NCBI GenBank assembly: GCA_024711295.1
Contig: JANJTB010000032.1
Coordinates: 124,001 to 188,000, forward strand
Direction: 5' to 3'
DNA from: a bacterium
Lineage (GTDB): Bacteria; Bacteroidota; Ignavibacteria; Kapaibacteriales; UBA2268
DNA length: 64,000 nucleotides
In this document: positions 8,997-18,523 of the stretch, piece after piece
Position numbering within the stretch: position 1 is the first letter of the stretch
Layout of the letters: every line of letters begins with the position of its first letter
Translations under genes and position numbers: made by a program
Notes under the pieces: generated by a model
Told to the model about the DNA's origin: nothing
The model's input: only the letters and a program-made list of their open reading frames with translations
The model's database searches: none

Positions 8997-10718
8997 TTAT
9001 TTGATAACATTTATAGCTTTAAAAATAGTTTTTTTACCGGTATCAATTCTAACATAATAAACTCCTGATGACAAACCACTTAAGCTTACCGGTAAATTCC
9101 TTACATCACTATTCATTTTTCCGTTATATAAATTCCTAATTTTTAATCCAGTTTGATCAAACAAATCCATGTTTAGATAATCCAATTCTGTATTAATTTC
9201 TATATTAACATTATCATTAGCCGGATTAGGATAAACATTGATTTGATTTAATGAGAAATCGTCTTCAACATTAGCTGTAACAGATTGCAGCATAAGAACT
9301 GTTCCGTCTGGCAAAGCTGCATATAACCCAAAATCATCACCTTCACTATTGTTTGCAGGATTCAAAAAACCACTGGCAAATACGTTTATTCCCAAGCCAC
9401 CTGCATTTAAGTTTTGCAATGGAACCTCATAGGTTGCAACTGTTGCAGTACCGGTTTCGTCTCTTACTTCAATTACATAATTATTGACAGGAAGGCTTAA
9501 ATTGCCCGAAAATTCACCAAAGCCGAGATTATCAATCAAAGTGCCGGCTCCTATACCAGTTTCGACAACATCTACGTCCGGAGCATCAGTTGCACCATGG
9601 AACACATTCACAACTACATTATTAGGACTTTCAGAGCTTTCAACACTACCCTTAAACATGTGAAGATTAAACGGAACTCTTGGCTCATAACCATTCTGGC
9701 TAACTATTCCTGATGCTATTACAGTGTAAGTGTCTGGTTCTAAATTTACAACAAACAAAGCTAATGGATTCTCAGCGCTCTCACTATCTGACGGTTGAAT
9801 AGCGATTTCCAAATCAACACCGGAAGGTAATTCAGTATATGGTGTAGCCTTTCTGAACTCAAAATTATCAAATGCCAAAATTCCATTAACATAAATGTCA
9901 ACTTGTTGAGCTGCTTTGTCTGCTGAATTGTGGATTATTTGTACCTTTGCTTTAGAGACTTCTTCATTATACAATGGTATTTCGATAACTGTACCATCAG
10001 CAGCAGCTGCAAATAATCCAAATGACTGACCATCACTATTAACTCCGGGATTTAAGAAACCGCTTGCAAAAACATTCAAAGCAGTACCACCGGCTTTCAA
10101 AGTTTTCAATGGAACACTATACCTTGCCACAATAGTTTCACCAGTTTCGTCTCTAATATCAATAATATAGTCTTCAGCTGGTAACGATAAATATCCAGAG
10201 AATTGCCCATAACCCAAGTCATTAATAATGGTTCCTGCTCCTACTCCACTTTCGACAACATCAACTTTTGGCGCGTCTGTGGAACCATGAAAAACATTTA
10301 TATCTACAAAATTTGGGTCTGTGGCAATATCTCTGGAATTGGGATAAACAATTAAATCAAAAGGAATAGTAGGTTCGTAACCAGAGTCGCTTACAATTCC
10401 GGATGCAATAACAGTATAGGAAACATTAGGTTCAAGATTGAACTTAAACAACGCTAATGGATTTTCTGCATTCGTGCTGTTTGATGGTTGTATTGCAACA
10501 AAAATATCAGTCTGAGAAGGTAATTCAATAAATGGAGTTGCCTCTCTGAAACCAAAGTCGTCAAACTCTAAAGTTCCATTTACATAAATATCTACCTTAT
10601 CTGCTAGTTTATCAGCAGAATTATGAATTATTTGAACTTTAGCATTGTTTGAAAAGGCATGGCTGCTCAAAAAAGAGACAAACAATGCAACTATAGCGAA
10701 AAATTTATACAATGTCAT
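8997..10718 (-). CDS. Secreted tandem DUF4397 protein with T9SS sorting domain
   Basis: 573 aa. Signal peptide at residues 1-21. Two near-identical blocks at about 27-250 and 258-478, offset 231 residues, each start AKVQIIHNSAD. Within each block there is a second, diverged unit (NVFHG.TDAP.VDVVE at 139 and 369), so the protein carries four DUF4397-like units of ~110 residues. The last ~85 residues (NVYPNPANDNV to NVIK) are a type A T9SS sorting domain. DUF4397 is found in extracellular proteins with no firm biochemical role; a surface or matrix function is inferred. It is divergent from the B12-binding regulator across a 231-base region with repeated TTGTATAA sites. Confidence 0.88.
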   Translation of the reverse strand: MTLYKFFAIVALFVSFLSSHAFSNNAKVQIIHNSADKLADKVDIYVNGTLEFDDFGFREATPFIELPSQTDIFVAIQPSNSTNAENPLALFKFNLEPNVSYTVIASGIVSDSGYEPTIPFDLIVYPNSRDIATDPNFVDINVFHGSTDAPKVDVVESGVGAGTIINDLGYGQFSGYLSLPAEDYIIDIRDETGETIVARYSVPLKTLKAGGTALNVFASGFLNPGVNSDGQSFGLFAAAADGTVIEIPLYNEEVSKAKVQIIHNSADKAAQQVDIYVNGILAFDNFEFRKATPYTELPSGVDLEIAIQPSDSESAENPLALFVVNLEPDTYTVIASGIVSQNGYEPRVPFNLHMFKGSVESSESPNNVVVNVFHGATDAPDVDVVETGIGAGTLIDNLGFGEFSGNLSLPVNNYVIEVRDETGTATVATYEVPLQNLNAGGLGINVFASGFLNPANNSEGDDFGLYAALPDGTVLMLQSVTANVEDDFSLNQINVYPNPANDNVNIEINTELDYLNMDLFDQTGLKIRNLYNGKMNSDVRNLPVSLSGLSSGVYYVRIDTGKKTIFKAINVIK

Positions 10719-10757
10719 GAGAACCTCATTATTATGTTTGTAAATTGTTTGTATTGA

Positions 10758-10932
10758 TTTTGTATAATATCTAATTTACAATTGAAAAATTTAAAACATC
10801 TCATTAATACAGCAATATAGACAATTTCATTTTATATTTATTTTAGATTATTTTTCTGATAATAATTATTTTTATACAATTATTTATACAATTTCTTTAC
10901 AACAATAATTTTATTCATTTATTTTGTATAAA
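10758..10932. promoter_or_regulatory. Repeated TTATACAA / TTGTATAA sites in the divergent regulator region
   Basis: Two direct copies of TTTATACAATT start at 10871 and 10883 (12-base period). An inverted copy TTGTATAAA lies at 10924-10932, and a further TTGTATAA-like copy (TTGTATAAT) at 10760-10768. They sit between the DUF4397 gene and the MerR/B12 regulator. The repeats are seen directly; operator function is inferred from the position next to a MerR-type regulator. Confidence 0.45.
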
Positions 10933-10949
10933 TTTATTATTTTTGAATT

Positions 10950-11834
10950 ATGAAAAATGCACTAAAATATTCAATTGATTTAACATCAAAGAAAACAGGA
11001 CTCAGCAAGAATATCATCAGAGCCTGGGAAAATCGTTTTAATATTCTTACACCTGATAGAACTGAGACAAACCGAAGGTTATATTCAGATAAAGATATTG
11101 AAAAACTAAAATTGCTTGCCGAAGCAACTCGGGCAGGGCACAAAATCGGCAACATTCACTCATTAAGTAATGATGAACTTAGAAAGCTAATTTATTCTGA
11201 TGGTGAAATTCCTTCTTTACTTAATGATGACGCACTAAAGGTAATTATTGATTCAATTAAGAAGTTTGATGAGGCGACATTAAGGAAGAAAATTGGAGAT
11301 TTTCTTGTAAATAACTCCAAGCCCGGATTTATTTTCAATTTTATGATACCTTTAGTAGAGAAGATTGGCAATATGTGGAAATCTGGTGAGCTGAGAATTT
11401 CCCATGAACATTTTGCAACCTCAATAATCACAAGCATACTAATTAGAATGCGCGAAATTGAGTCAAGGGATAATCTGGCGCGAAGAATTATTGTTTGTAC
11501 TCCTTCGGGTCAACGCCACGAAACCGGTGCATTGATTGCAAGTGTACTTCTCGCCTCGATGGGGTGGGTTCCAATTTATTTGGGTGTGGACTTGCCTGCC
11601 GAAGAAATTGCATTTGCCGCTAAAGCCACAAATGCTAATGCTGTGGCAATGAGTGTTATTTTTCCTTCCAACGAATCAATGCTTCTTACCGAAATTGAGA
11701 AGTTAAGTACATACCTACCTGACGGCTTGATTATTATTGGTACAAAATTCAGATTTAATGAAGATAACATTAAATTTATGAATGTCAACTTTGTGGCCGA
11801 CTTCGATGCACTTTATGATTTGTTGGAAAAATAA
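10950..11834 (+). CDS. MerR-type regulator with B12-binding domain, CarH/LitR-like
   Basis: 294 aa. An N-terminal MerR winged helix (YSIDLTSKKTGLSKNIIRAWENRF, then NRRLYSDKDI) is followed by a four-helix B12-cap region and a Rossmann-type cobalamin-binding domain. The cap carries the Wx9EH signature of light-sensing CarH proteins: W143, then nine residues, then E153-H154. The B12 loop reads GQRHETG, with His190 and Gly193 of the DxHxxG motif kept and Gln188 in the acidic position. Known relatives bind adenosylcobalamin in the dark and release DNA in light. Residue 144 is Lys, whereas I recall Thermus CarH having the light-state ligand His right after the Trp. No carotenoid, photolyase or sigma gene is adjacent. 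Confidence 0.88.
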   Translation: MKNALKYSIDLTSKKTGLSKNIIRAWENRFNILTPDRTETNRRLYSDKDIEKLKLLAEATRAGHKIGNIHSLSNDELRKLIYSDGEIPSLLNDDALKVIIDSIKKFDEATLRKKIGDFLVNNSKPGFIFNFMIPLVEKIGNMWKSGELRISHEHFATSIITSILIRMREIESRDNLARRIIVCTPSGQRHETGALIASVLLASMGWVPIYLGVDLPAEEIAFAAKATNANAVAMSVIFPSNESMLLTEIEKLSTYLPDGLIIIGTKFRFNEDNIKFMNVNFVADFDALYDLLEK

Positions 11835-11934
11835 TTACCTGTAAGCATTAAAACTACTGTATGTTTATTTTTTTTGTTATTTTTAACTTTATAAAATGTA
11901 AATTTCAAAATTTAATAATTAAAGGGATAAAATA

Positions 11935-12372
11935 ATGAAAAAAATAGTTTATTTGCTTTTACTGCTTCCAATTTTATTTTTGTTTTCTTGCTCTGACGAT
12001 AACCCGGTAAACCCTGAAAATTCAGACTTAAATGGTACATGGTCTACTGAGCTTATTCAAGGATATGATACAGTAAGATGCACTGTAGTAATAACAGAAT
12101 CCAAAGGTAAAATATCAGGCACAGGTGATTTGTACATATTCCATAAGATTGTTTCAGGAAGCTCATCTACAAGTGAGTCTTCAACCAACAAAGGTAATAT
12201 AACAGGCACATACGAGGGAGGAGTAGTTAAAATTAATTTCTCAAGCACAGATTTTGATAAATTCGAAGGTGTGCTGAGTGAAGATAAAACATCAATTAGC
12301 GGAAAGGTAAGCACAATACTATTACTCTCACAAAACAAAGTTGAATATAATATTACTCTTTTAAAGAATTAA
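11935..12372 (+). CDS. Small lipoprotein, lipocalin-like
   Basis: 145 aa with a lipoprotein signal (MKKIVYLLLL... lipobox LFSC, Cys19). A serine-rich stretch (SGSSSTSESS) lies in the middle, and alternating beta-strand segments such as LNGTWSTEL, GKISGTGDLY, GNITGTYEGG and ISGKVST suggest a small lipocalin or META-like barrel. The purine-rich AAAGGGA upstream of the ATG is a plausible ribosome binding site. It starts 100 bases after the regulator and ends 21 bases before recG, so some cotranscription is possible. Function unknown. Confidence 0.75.
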   Translation: MKKIVYLLLLLPILFLFSCSDDNPVNPENSDLNGTWSTELIQGYDTVRCTVVITESKGKISGTGDLYIFHKIVSGSSSTSESSTNKGNITGTYEGGVVKINFSSTDFDKFEGVLSEDKTSISGKVSTILLLSQNKVEYNITLLKN

Positions 12373-12393
12373 TTCCATTAAATCAATTAATTC

Positions 12394-14646
12394 TTGACTG
12401 AGATAAGCTCACATATCGAAACTGAAAAGAGGAATCTGCTCGATAAACTGCAATACATCAAAGGTGTTGGTCCTAAAAGAGCAGAAGCATTCATCAATGA
12501 AGGCATTCGCAACACTTTTGATTTATTGACTTACTTTCCAAGAGCCTACATAGATAGAACTGGTGCAAGTTCTATTCGTCATGCACTATTAACTCTTAAA
12601 AAACTTGAAAATATTGAGTCAGAAAATTCTATAGCTGATTTTGTACTAACACCGGAAGTAACTATTATTGGAAGAATAATTTCAATTAGTGAACATAACT
12701 TTGCCGGTAGAAAGAAGCTTTTAAAAATTATCCTGAACGATGGTAGCGGAACCTCAGCCAACATCTTATTTTGGAACAGAATAAACATCTTCAAGTCAAT
12801 CTATAAAGAGGGAATGGTATTATCAGTTTCTGGTAAGCCACAACAAGATAAATATAATTCCATAACATATAGCCATCCTGAGATTGATATCCTAGATGAA
12901 GAAGATGAACAGGTTTATAAAGCAGGCGGTATATTACCAAAGTATAGAATAAGCGAAAAGATGGCAGCTGCACATATCAATCTCAAGGTAATGAGAATGA
13001 TAATAAAAAACCTCATCGCTTCGGATTTGAAATTCATAAATGAGACCTTACCAAATCATATTATTGAAATTAGTAAACTTCAAGATATAAAGTCAGCAAT
13101 CAGCAATTTACACTTTCCAACTGACAATGATGCACTTAATTATGCAAGATACAGGATTAAGTTTGAAGAAATATTCTATTTTTTGATGAAAGTTGAATTG
13201 AGCAGAAAATCGGTGAAGGTTAGAGAAAATGGAGTATTGATTGATCCTAAAAGCAGCCTGGCACGTCAATTATACGATACGCTACCATTCGAACTTACTG
13301 CTGACCAAAAAAAATTCCTTTGGGATGCTGCCGCGGACATGAAATCGGGTTGTCCAATGAACCGTTTACTTCAAGGGGATGTTGGCTCTGGAAAAACTAT
13401 CGTTTCATTGCTACTGATACTAATGGTAGTTGATTCAGGGTATCAATGCGCCTTTATGGCACCTACAGAGATCCTAGCTGAGCAGCACTTCAAAAGTATT
13501 TCAAAATACCTCGAACCATATAATATTAAAATTGTGCAGCTTGTTGGTGGACAAAAGAACAGAATACGAAACCAAATACTTCAGGATATTGTAGACGGCT
13601 CAGCCAGAATAGTTGTTGGTACGCATGCACTATTCCAATCCAATATTGAATACAACAACCTGGCATTAGTTGTTATTGACGAACAACATCGATTTGGTGT
13701 TGAACAAAGAGGAAACCTGATTAAGCTGAGTAAAAAATCTCACGAAGGAAAACCTGTTACACCACATGTATTAGTAATGTCAGCTACTCCAATACCGAGA
13801 ACACTTACCATGACAGCTTATGGTGACTTGGATGTTTCAATTATTAAAACAATGCCAAAAAATCGAAAACCTATTATTACAAAAGTAGCCTTTGACAGTA
13901 ACCGTGAGCAAATAAATTCTTTTTTGAGAAATGAAGTGAATTCAGGACGGCAGGCATACATTGTCTATCCTTTAGTAGAAAAATCAGAAAAACTTGAGTT
14001 AAAAGCAGCAACCGAGCATTATGAATACCTCAAAACTGAAGTCTTTCCGGATTTGAAGTGTGGATTACTTCATGGACAAATGTTTTGGTACGAGAAAGAA
14101 GAAGCCATGAATTCATTTCTTAATAAGGAATATGATATTCTTATAGCCACCACTGTAATCGAAGTCGGAATAGATATCCCGAACGCAAGTATAATGATAA
14201 TTGAAGATGCCGAGAGATTTGGATTATCTCAGTTGCATCAGTTGAGAGGTCGTGTTGGAAGAGGAACAGACCAGTCTTACTGCTTTCTGATGACAAAAGA
14301 TAAATTCAAATACAATATGAAGCATGGGAATAGTGAAACCGAAGAGCGAACTGCTGCAATTATTCGTCTAAAGACCATGGAAGAAACAAGCGACGGATTT
14401 AAAATCGCCGAAGTTGATCTTAGATTAAGAGGTCCTGGTGATATTTTGGGTACAAGACAATCAGGAATGCCAGAATTTAAATATATTGATTTGATTAACG
14501 ATGCTGAGGTTATCTCTCATGCTAAAAATACAGTGATTGATACTATCGAAAAAGATGCAAATTTAAAGTTACCCCAAAATAGTATAATTCGTTCTCAATT
14601 AATAAACAGATTCGGAAGCGAAAACTCATTTTTGAGTATTGCATAA
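12394..14646 (+). CDS. recG: ATP-dependent DNA helicase RecG
   Basis: 750 aa branch-migrating helicase that reverses stalled replication forks. An N-terminal extension and wedge (OB) domain comes first (LQYIKGVGPKRAEAF, then the OB fold around VTIIGRIIS). The superfamily 2 core carries Walker A GDVGSGKT at 328-335, Walker B DEQH at 429-432, and the RecG-specific QLHQLRGRVGRG near the C-terminus. The start is TTG at 12394, and the helix-hairpin-helix-like LQYIKGVGPKRA follows shortly after. Slightly longer than E. coli RecG (~690), as is usual in this phylum. Confidence 0.96.
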   Translation: MTEISSHIETEKRNLLDKLQYIKGVGPKRAEAFINEGIRNTFDLLTYFPRAYIDRTGASSIRHALLTLKKLENIESENSIADFVLTPEVTIIGRIISISEHNFAGRKKLLKIILNDGSGTSANILFWNRINIFKSIYKEGMVLSVSGKPQQDKYNSITYSHPEIDILDEEDEQVYKAGGILPKYRISEKMAAAHINLKVMRMIIKNLIASDLKFINETLPNHIIEISKLQDIKSAISNLHFPTDNDALNYARYRIKFEEIFYFLMKVELSRKSVKVRENGVLIDPKSSLARQLYDTLPFELTADQKKFLWDAAADMKSGCPMNRLLQGDVGSGKTIVSLLLILMVVDSGYQCAFMAPTEILAEQHFKSISKYLEPYNIKIVQLVGGQKNRIRNQILQDIVDGSARIVVGTHALFQSNIEYNNLALVVIDEQHRFGVEQRGNLIKLSKKSHEGKPVTPHVLVMSATPIPRTLTMTAYGDLDVSIIKTMPKNRKPIITKVAFDSNREQINSFLRNEVNSGRQAYIVYPLVEKSEKLELKAATEHYEYLKTEVFPDLKCGLLHGQMFWYEKEEAMNSFLNKEYDILIATTVIEVGIDIPNASIMIIEDAERFGLSQLHQLRGRVGRGTDQSYCFLMTKDKFKYNMKHGNSETEERTAAIIRLKTMEETSDGFKIAEVDLRLRGPGDILGTRQSGMPEFKYIDLINDAEVISHAKNTVIDTIEKDANLKLPQNSIIRSQLINRFGSENSFLSIA

Positions 14647-14747
14647 TTCAAATATTTTTACATTTTTAGTATAAACATTAAATAACTTACTTATAATTAC
14701 GTTTAATAATACTTGTATGTTATCTAATACAATAGGATTTCGAAGAA

Positions 14748-15683
14748 TTGGAGTTTCAGGATTATTATAGCACACTTGGTGTTAGTAAATCAGCATCAGC
14801 GGAGGAGATTAAAAAAGCTTACCGAAAGCTTGCTAAGGAATATCATCCTGATTCGAACAAAAGTCCAGATGCTGAAAAGAAATTCAAGCAGATAAGTGAG
14901 GCATATACTGTTTTGAGTGATGCAGATAAACGTGCAAAGTATGACCGTTTAGGTGCGAACTGGAACAAACATCGTGAAACAGGCGGCTCTTACGATGATT
15001 TTAACTGGAGCGATTATTTCAACCAGGGTGCCGGTAGAAAAAGTACAGGCACCAGACAAAGGGTTGGTGATGTATTTGGTGAGGGTGCCGGTATATCAGA
15101 CTTTTTTGAAAGAATATTTGGAGGAGGTTTTGGTTCTTCATCAAAATCTGCCAAACAATCAACTTCGAAACAGAAAGGTGAAAATTTTAAGACTGAAGTT
15201 GAAGTATCGCTCGAAGAAGCTTATTCTGGAATAAATAAAGTACTTAATATTAATGGTGAAAAGCTCGAAATAAAAATCAAACCCGGTACATCTGATGGTC
15301 TTGTAATGAAAATATCCGGCAAAGGTATGCCTAATTATGACGGCTCCGGTAAGGGAGACCTTCTAATAACGGTTAGAGTAAAAGAGCATCCGGTTTTTAA
15401 GAGAGTTGCCAATGATTTATATTGTGATATTGAGGTAAATTATCTAGATGCAGTTTTGGGTGGTAAAGCTGCAGTATCAACATTGTCAGGTAAACTGCAG
15501 GTAAACATTGCACCTAACTCAAGATCTGGAAAAGTACTTAAATTAAAGGGTATGGGTATGCCCGATTATAAGCATAAAGATGTTAAGGGCGATTTGTATA
15601 TTAAATTAATTATACAAATTCCTGAAAAATTAAGTGATGAAGTTATTGAATTATTTAAGCAAATAAAAAAAATTGCTAAATAA
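14748..15683 (+). CDS. cbpA: CbpA/DnaJ-type Hsp40 co-chaperone
   Basis: 311 aa. J domain at residues 4-70 with the DnaK-stimulating HPD motif at 33-35 (YHPDSN), then a Gly-rich linker (~75-130). Two C-terminal substrate-binding domains (from ~145) follow without the CxxCxGxG zinc finger of DnaJ proper, so it belongs to the CbpA/class II group. It should deliver clients to DnaK. Start is TTG at 14748 in a purine-rich context; no nearer ATG fits. It follows recG by 100 bases. The exact symbol is chosen on architecture, not orthology. Confidence 0.88.
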   Translation: MEFQDYYSTLGVSKSASAEEIKKAYRKLAKEYHPDSNKSPDAEKKFKQISEAYTVLSDADKRAKYDRLGANWNKHRETGGSYDDFNWSDYFNQGAGRKSTGTRQRVGDVFGEGAGISDFFERIFGGGFGSSSKSAKQSTSKQKGENFKTEVEVSLEEAYSGINKVLNINGEKLEIKIKPGTSDGLVMKISGKGMPNYDGSGKGDLLITVRVKEHPVFKRVANDLYCDIEVNYLDAVLGGKAAVSTLSGKLQVNIAPNSRSGKVLKLKGMGMPDYKHKDVKGDLYIKLIIQIPEKLSDEVIELFKQIKKIAK

Positions 15684-15813
15684 CAACAAATTGTATTTTT
15701 TTTAAAATAAATATTTTACTAATCTGTTTAAAATTTTATCAAATAAATAAAATGAAAATTTGTAAAATTAATAAACCAATTGTGTTAAGTAAAAATTAAT
15801 TAGAGTAGTTATC

Positions 15814-17349
15814 ATGGGATTTAGAACCTTAGAACTAAAAATGAAGACCGATTATGGTCCGGATGACCTAAAAAACGTTATCCGTAAGATTTGCCGTGTA
15901 AGAGATTTTGATTATGTAATCGAAAAGCAAAGTCTCGATGGCAGAAATCCAATGGAAATTCACTGGCTGGTGCGCCTTACTGTCATCTCTCCTGAGATAA
16001 AAGGAGGTACGGAGCCTGATATATCTTCAATAAAAGTTCCTTTTAAAAGAACTACTAAGAAAGTACTGGTAATTGGCTCGGGACCTGCAGGTTTTTTTGC
16101 TGCTTACGTATGTTTGATGGGTGGACTCGATGTCACATTAGTCGAAATGGGTCCAGATGTTTACCAAAGAACTAAAGACCTAAAAGAGTTCGAGAGAACC
16201 GGCGTTTTGAATGAAAGAAGTAATTACGCCTATGGTGAGGGTGGTGCTGGTACTTTTTCTGATGGTAAACTTACTTCACGCACCAAATCAATAATGCGCG
16301 AAAAGAGATTTATCTTCGAACAATATGTAAAAGCAGGTGCACCTGAAGAAATACTCTATCTGGCTAAACCACACCTTGGTAGCAATATATTGACGAAGGT
16401 TGTCAAGAATTTACGTCAAGAATTTATTGATCGGGGTGGAAATCTTATTTTCAATAACAAGTTATTGGATATAAAGTTCAAAAATGGTAGAGCAGTTTCA
16501 GCAGAGACTGAGCAAGGTGTGATTGATGCAGACTATTTTATAGTTGCAGTTGGTCATAGTTCTTATGATACTTACAGAATGTTGATTAATAATGGTGTTC
16601 AGTTTATTACTAAGAATTTTGCCATCGGAACCAGGGTTGAGCACTATCAGGAAATAATAAACAGAGCAAAATGGCGTACTCCATCATTACCGGGTGTAAA
16701 AGCCGCTGATTATTCATTGACTTATAACTTTGACCAAATGTTCTCTGTATATTCATTCTGTATGTGTCCGGGCGGCAAGGTAGTTCCTGCTCCGCCAATA
16801 GCAGGACTGAATATAGTGAATGGTATGAGCAATTATAAAAGGAATTATCCTTTCGCAAATTCTGCAATAGTTGCAGGTATCAATATTGCTGACTTAGCAG
16901 GAAGAGAACTTGAACCACTTGAATCTTTAGACTGGTTACTTACATTAGAGCGCAAATTCTATGAATTTTCAAATAGTTATAATGCACCTGCTGTCAAAGT
17001 ATCAGACTTTTTAAAGGGACGTACTACGGCGTCCTTCGGAAAGCACTCTTATCCATTCGAGTTAATGACCGCTGATTTTAGAGAGCTTTTCCCACAAAAA
17101 ATTACTGATTCTATGGCATTAGCTCTAAAAGATTTTATGCATAAAATTTGGGGATTTGAAGAAGGAACAATGATGGGACTCGAAAGTCGTACAAGTTCAC
17201 CAATTCAACTCGTCAGAGATGGAATGCTATGCGCAGGATTCGAAAACCTTTACTTTGCCGGTGAAGGCTCAGGCTTAGCAGGAGGTATAGTAAGCTCTGC
17301 AGCTGATGGAATTAAATGCGCTATGGATGTTGTTGATTCAATTGTTTAA
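15814..17349 (+). CDS. FAD-dependent oxidoreductase (COG2509 family)
   Basis: 511 aa. An N-terminal ~75-residue domain (FRTLELKMKTDYGPDDL) precedes a Rossmann FAD-binding site at VIGSGPAG (GxGxxG, residues 88-93) ending in an acidic residue (VTLVE). Other hallmarks are the Gly-rich block YGEGGAGTFSDGKLTSR and a C-terminal FAD-contacting segment LYFAGEGSGLAGGIVSSAADG. This is the widespread, still uncharacterised COG2509 dehydrogenase family, so no substrate is named. An ATG start with a good spacer is used. It is monocistronic and ends in a strong bidirectional terminator shared with the suf operon. Confidence 0.87.
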   Translation: MGFRTLELKMKTDYGPDDLKNVIRKICRVRDFDYVIEKQSLDGRNPMEIHWLVRLTVISPEIKGGTEPDISSIKVPFKRTTKKVLVIGSGPAGFFAAYVCLMGGLDVTLVEMGPDVYQRTKDLKEFERTGVLNERSNYAYGEGGAGTFSDGKLTSRTKSIMREKRFIFEQYVKAGAPEEILYLAKPHLGSNILTKVVKNLRQEFIDRGGNLIFNNKLLDIKFKNGRAVSAETEQGVIDADYFIVAVGHSSYDTYRMLINNGVQFITKNFAIGTRVEHYQEIINRAKWRTPSLPGVKAADYSLTYNFDQMFSVYSFCMCPGGKVVPAPPIAGLNIVNGMSNYKRNYPFANSAIVAGINIADLAGRELEPLESLDWLLTLERKFYEFSNSYNAPAVKVSDFLKGRTTASFGKHSYPFELMTADFRELFPQKITDSMALALKDFMHKIWGFEEGTMMGLESRTSSPIQLVRDGMLCAGFENLYFAGEGSGLAGGIVSSAADGIKCAMDVVDSIV

Positions 17350-17365
17350 CAATTTTGATTTTAAT

Positions 17366-17406
17366 AAAAAAATGGGTAATATCTTTAAGAAATTACCCAT
17401 TTTTTT
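17366..17406. terminator. Bidirectional rho-independent terminator
   Basis: AAAAAAATGGGTAAT pairs with ATTACCCATTTTTTT around an ~11-base loop. A-tract on one side and T-tract on the other make it usable on both strands, between the convergent COG2509 gene and the suf operon. Confidence 0.88.
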
Positions 17407-17419
17407 TTAAACTTTTAGT

Positions 17420-18505
17420 TTAGTCATAGTCTATTACAACATCATCAGTCAAAGGATGTGCCTGGCAAGTCAGTACATATCCTTCTTCAATTTCATCATC
17501 TGTAAGAGAATCGCGCTCATCCATAAATACTTTTCCGGATATTAGTTTTGCTCTGCAAGTTGAACAGGCACCAATCTGGCAACTAAATGGTGGGTCGTGC
17601 CCCTCACTTAGGGCAGCTGTAAGGACAGTATCATCGGGCGATACTTCAAATTCCAATTCCTCACTGTAAAGTATAATCTTAACTTTACGGGTTACAATGT
17701 CCGAGTCAGATGATTGTAAAATAATATTGTCCTGAACTTTTTCTGTATTATCAAGAGCAACCGTAAATACTTCTTTGTGAATTTGATAAGAAGCTACTTT
17801 TGTATCCTTTAAAGCCAATTCTGCTTCAGTCATCAGACCATCAGGTCCACAAAGGAAAAATTCAGCTTTGAATACATCATCTTTTAGATTGTTTCTCAAA
17901 TACCCACTTATAAATTCTTTGTCAATTCTTCCTTTTGCACCCTGCCAGTTTTCAGTTGGGATGCTCAAACAGTTTACCAAAGTAAACCTATCAGAATATT
18001 CAGATGATAATTGCTTTAATTCATCAGCAAAAATAATAGTTTCTTCGTATCTGTTCTGATAAAGAAGAAATATTCTGCTCAATGGCTCTACAGAAAGAAC
18101 AGATTTTAAAATTGACATCAAAGGTGTTATTCCGCTACCTCCACCAACCAAAAAATATGTTTTTTGATTATTTTGATTTAGCTCAATAGTAAAATTACCC
18201 AATGGAGGCATAACTTGTAAGATATCACCAATTTTTAAGGTTTCATTTAAATATTTGGATACTATGCCATCATCAACCTTTTTGACAGTGATGGTGATTC
18301 TTTTGTCAAATATAGGGCTCGAAGATATTGAATACGCCCGACGATTATCGTCAGAATTAACAGGAACTCTGACTGTTACATATTGACCATGTTTATAATC
18401 AAATGTTTCCTTCAAATCTTCGGGGATGTCAAATGTTACAGAAACAGCATCTGCTGTTTCTTTTTTAATGTTTCTAACCTTCAAATCGTAAAATTTAATA
18501 GCCAT
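17420..18505 (-). CDS. PaaE-like flavin/[2Fe-2S] oxidoreductase, last gene of the suf operon
   Basis: 361 aa. An FNR-type module binds FAD (RAYS motif at 56-59) and NAD(P)H (GGGSGITPL). A plant-type ferredoxin domain is fused at the C-terminus, with ligands C309, C314, C317 and C347 (CxxxxCxxC...C). The order is that of PaaE, the reductase of phenylacetyl-CoA epoxidase. No paaABC oxygenase genes are nearby. It lies 18 bases after the DUF59 gene in the suf operon, so it may pass electrons from NAD(P)H to cluster assembly or another Fe-S partner; that role is inference. Confidence 0.85.
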   Translation of the reverse strand: MAIKFYDLKVRNIKKETADAVSVTFDIPEDLKETFDYKHGQYVTVRVPVNSDDNRRAYSISSSPIFDKRITITVKKVDDGIVSKYLNETLKIGDILQVMPPLGNFTIELNQNNQKTYFLVGGGSGITPLMSILKSVLSVEPLSRIFLLYQNRYEETIIFADELKQLSSEYSDRFTLVNCLSIPTENWQGAKGRIDKEFISGYLRNNLKDDVFKAEFFLCGPDGLMTEAELALKDTKVASYQIHKEVFTVALDNTEKVQDNIILQSSDSDIVTRKVKIILYSEELEFEVSPDDTVLTAALSEGHDPPFSCQIGACSTCRAKLISGKVFMDERDSLTDDEIEEGYVLTCQAHPLTDDVVIDYD

Positions 18506-18523
18506 AGATTCAATTTATTAATA

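Noticed and set aside
8997-10718. Direct repeats as a possible CRISPR or mobile repeat array
   Set aside because: They are the coding duplication of DUF4397 units, not short spaced repeats; no CRISPR array was seen anywhere.
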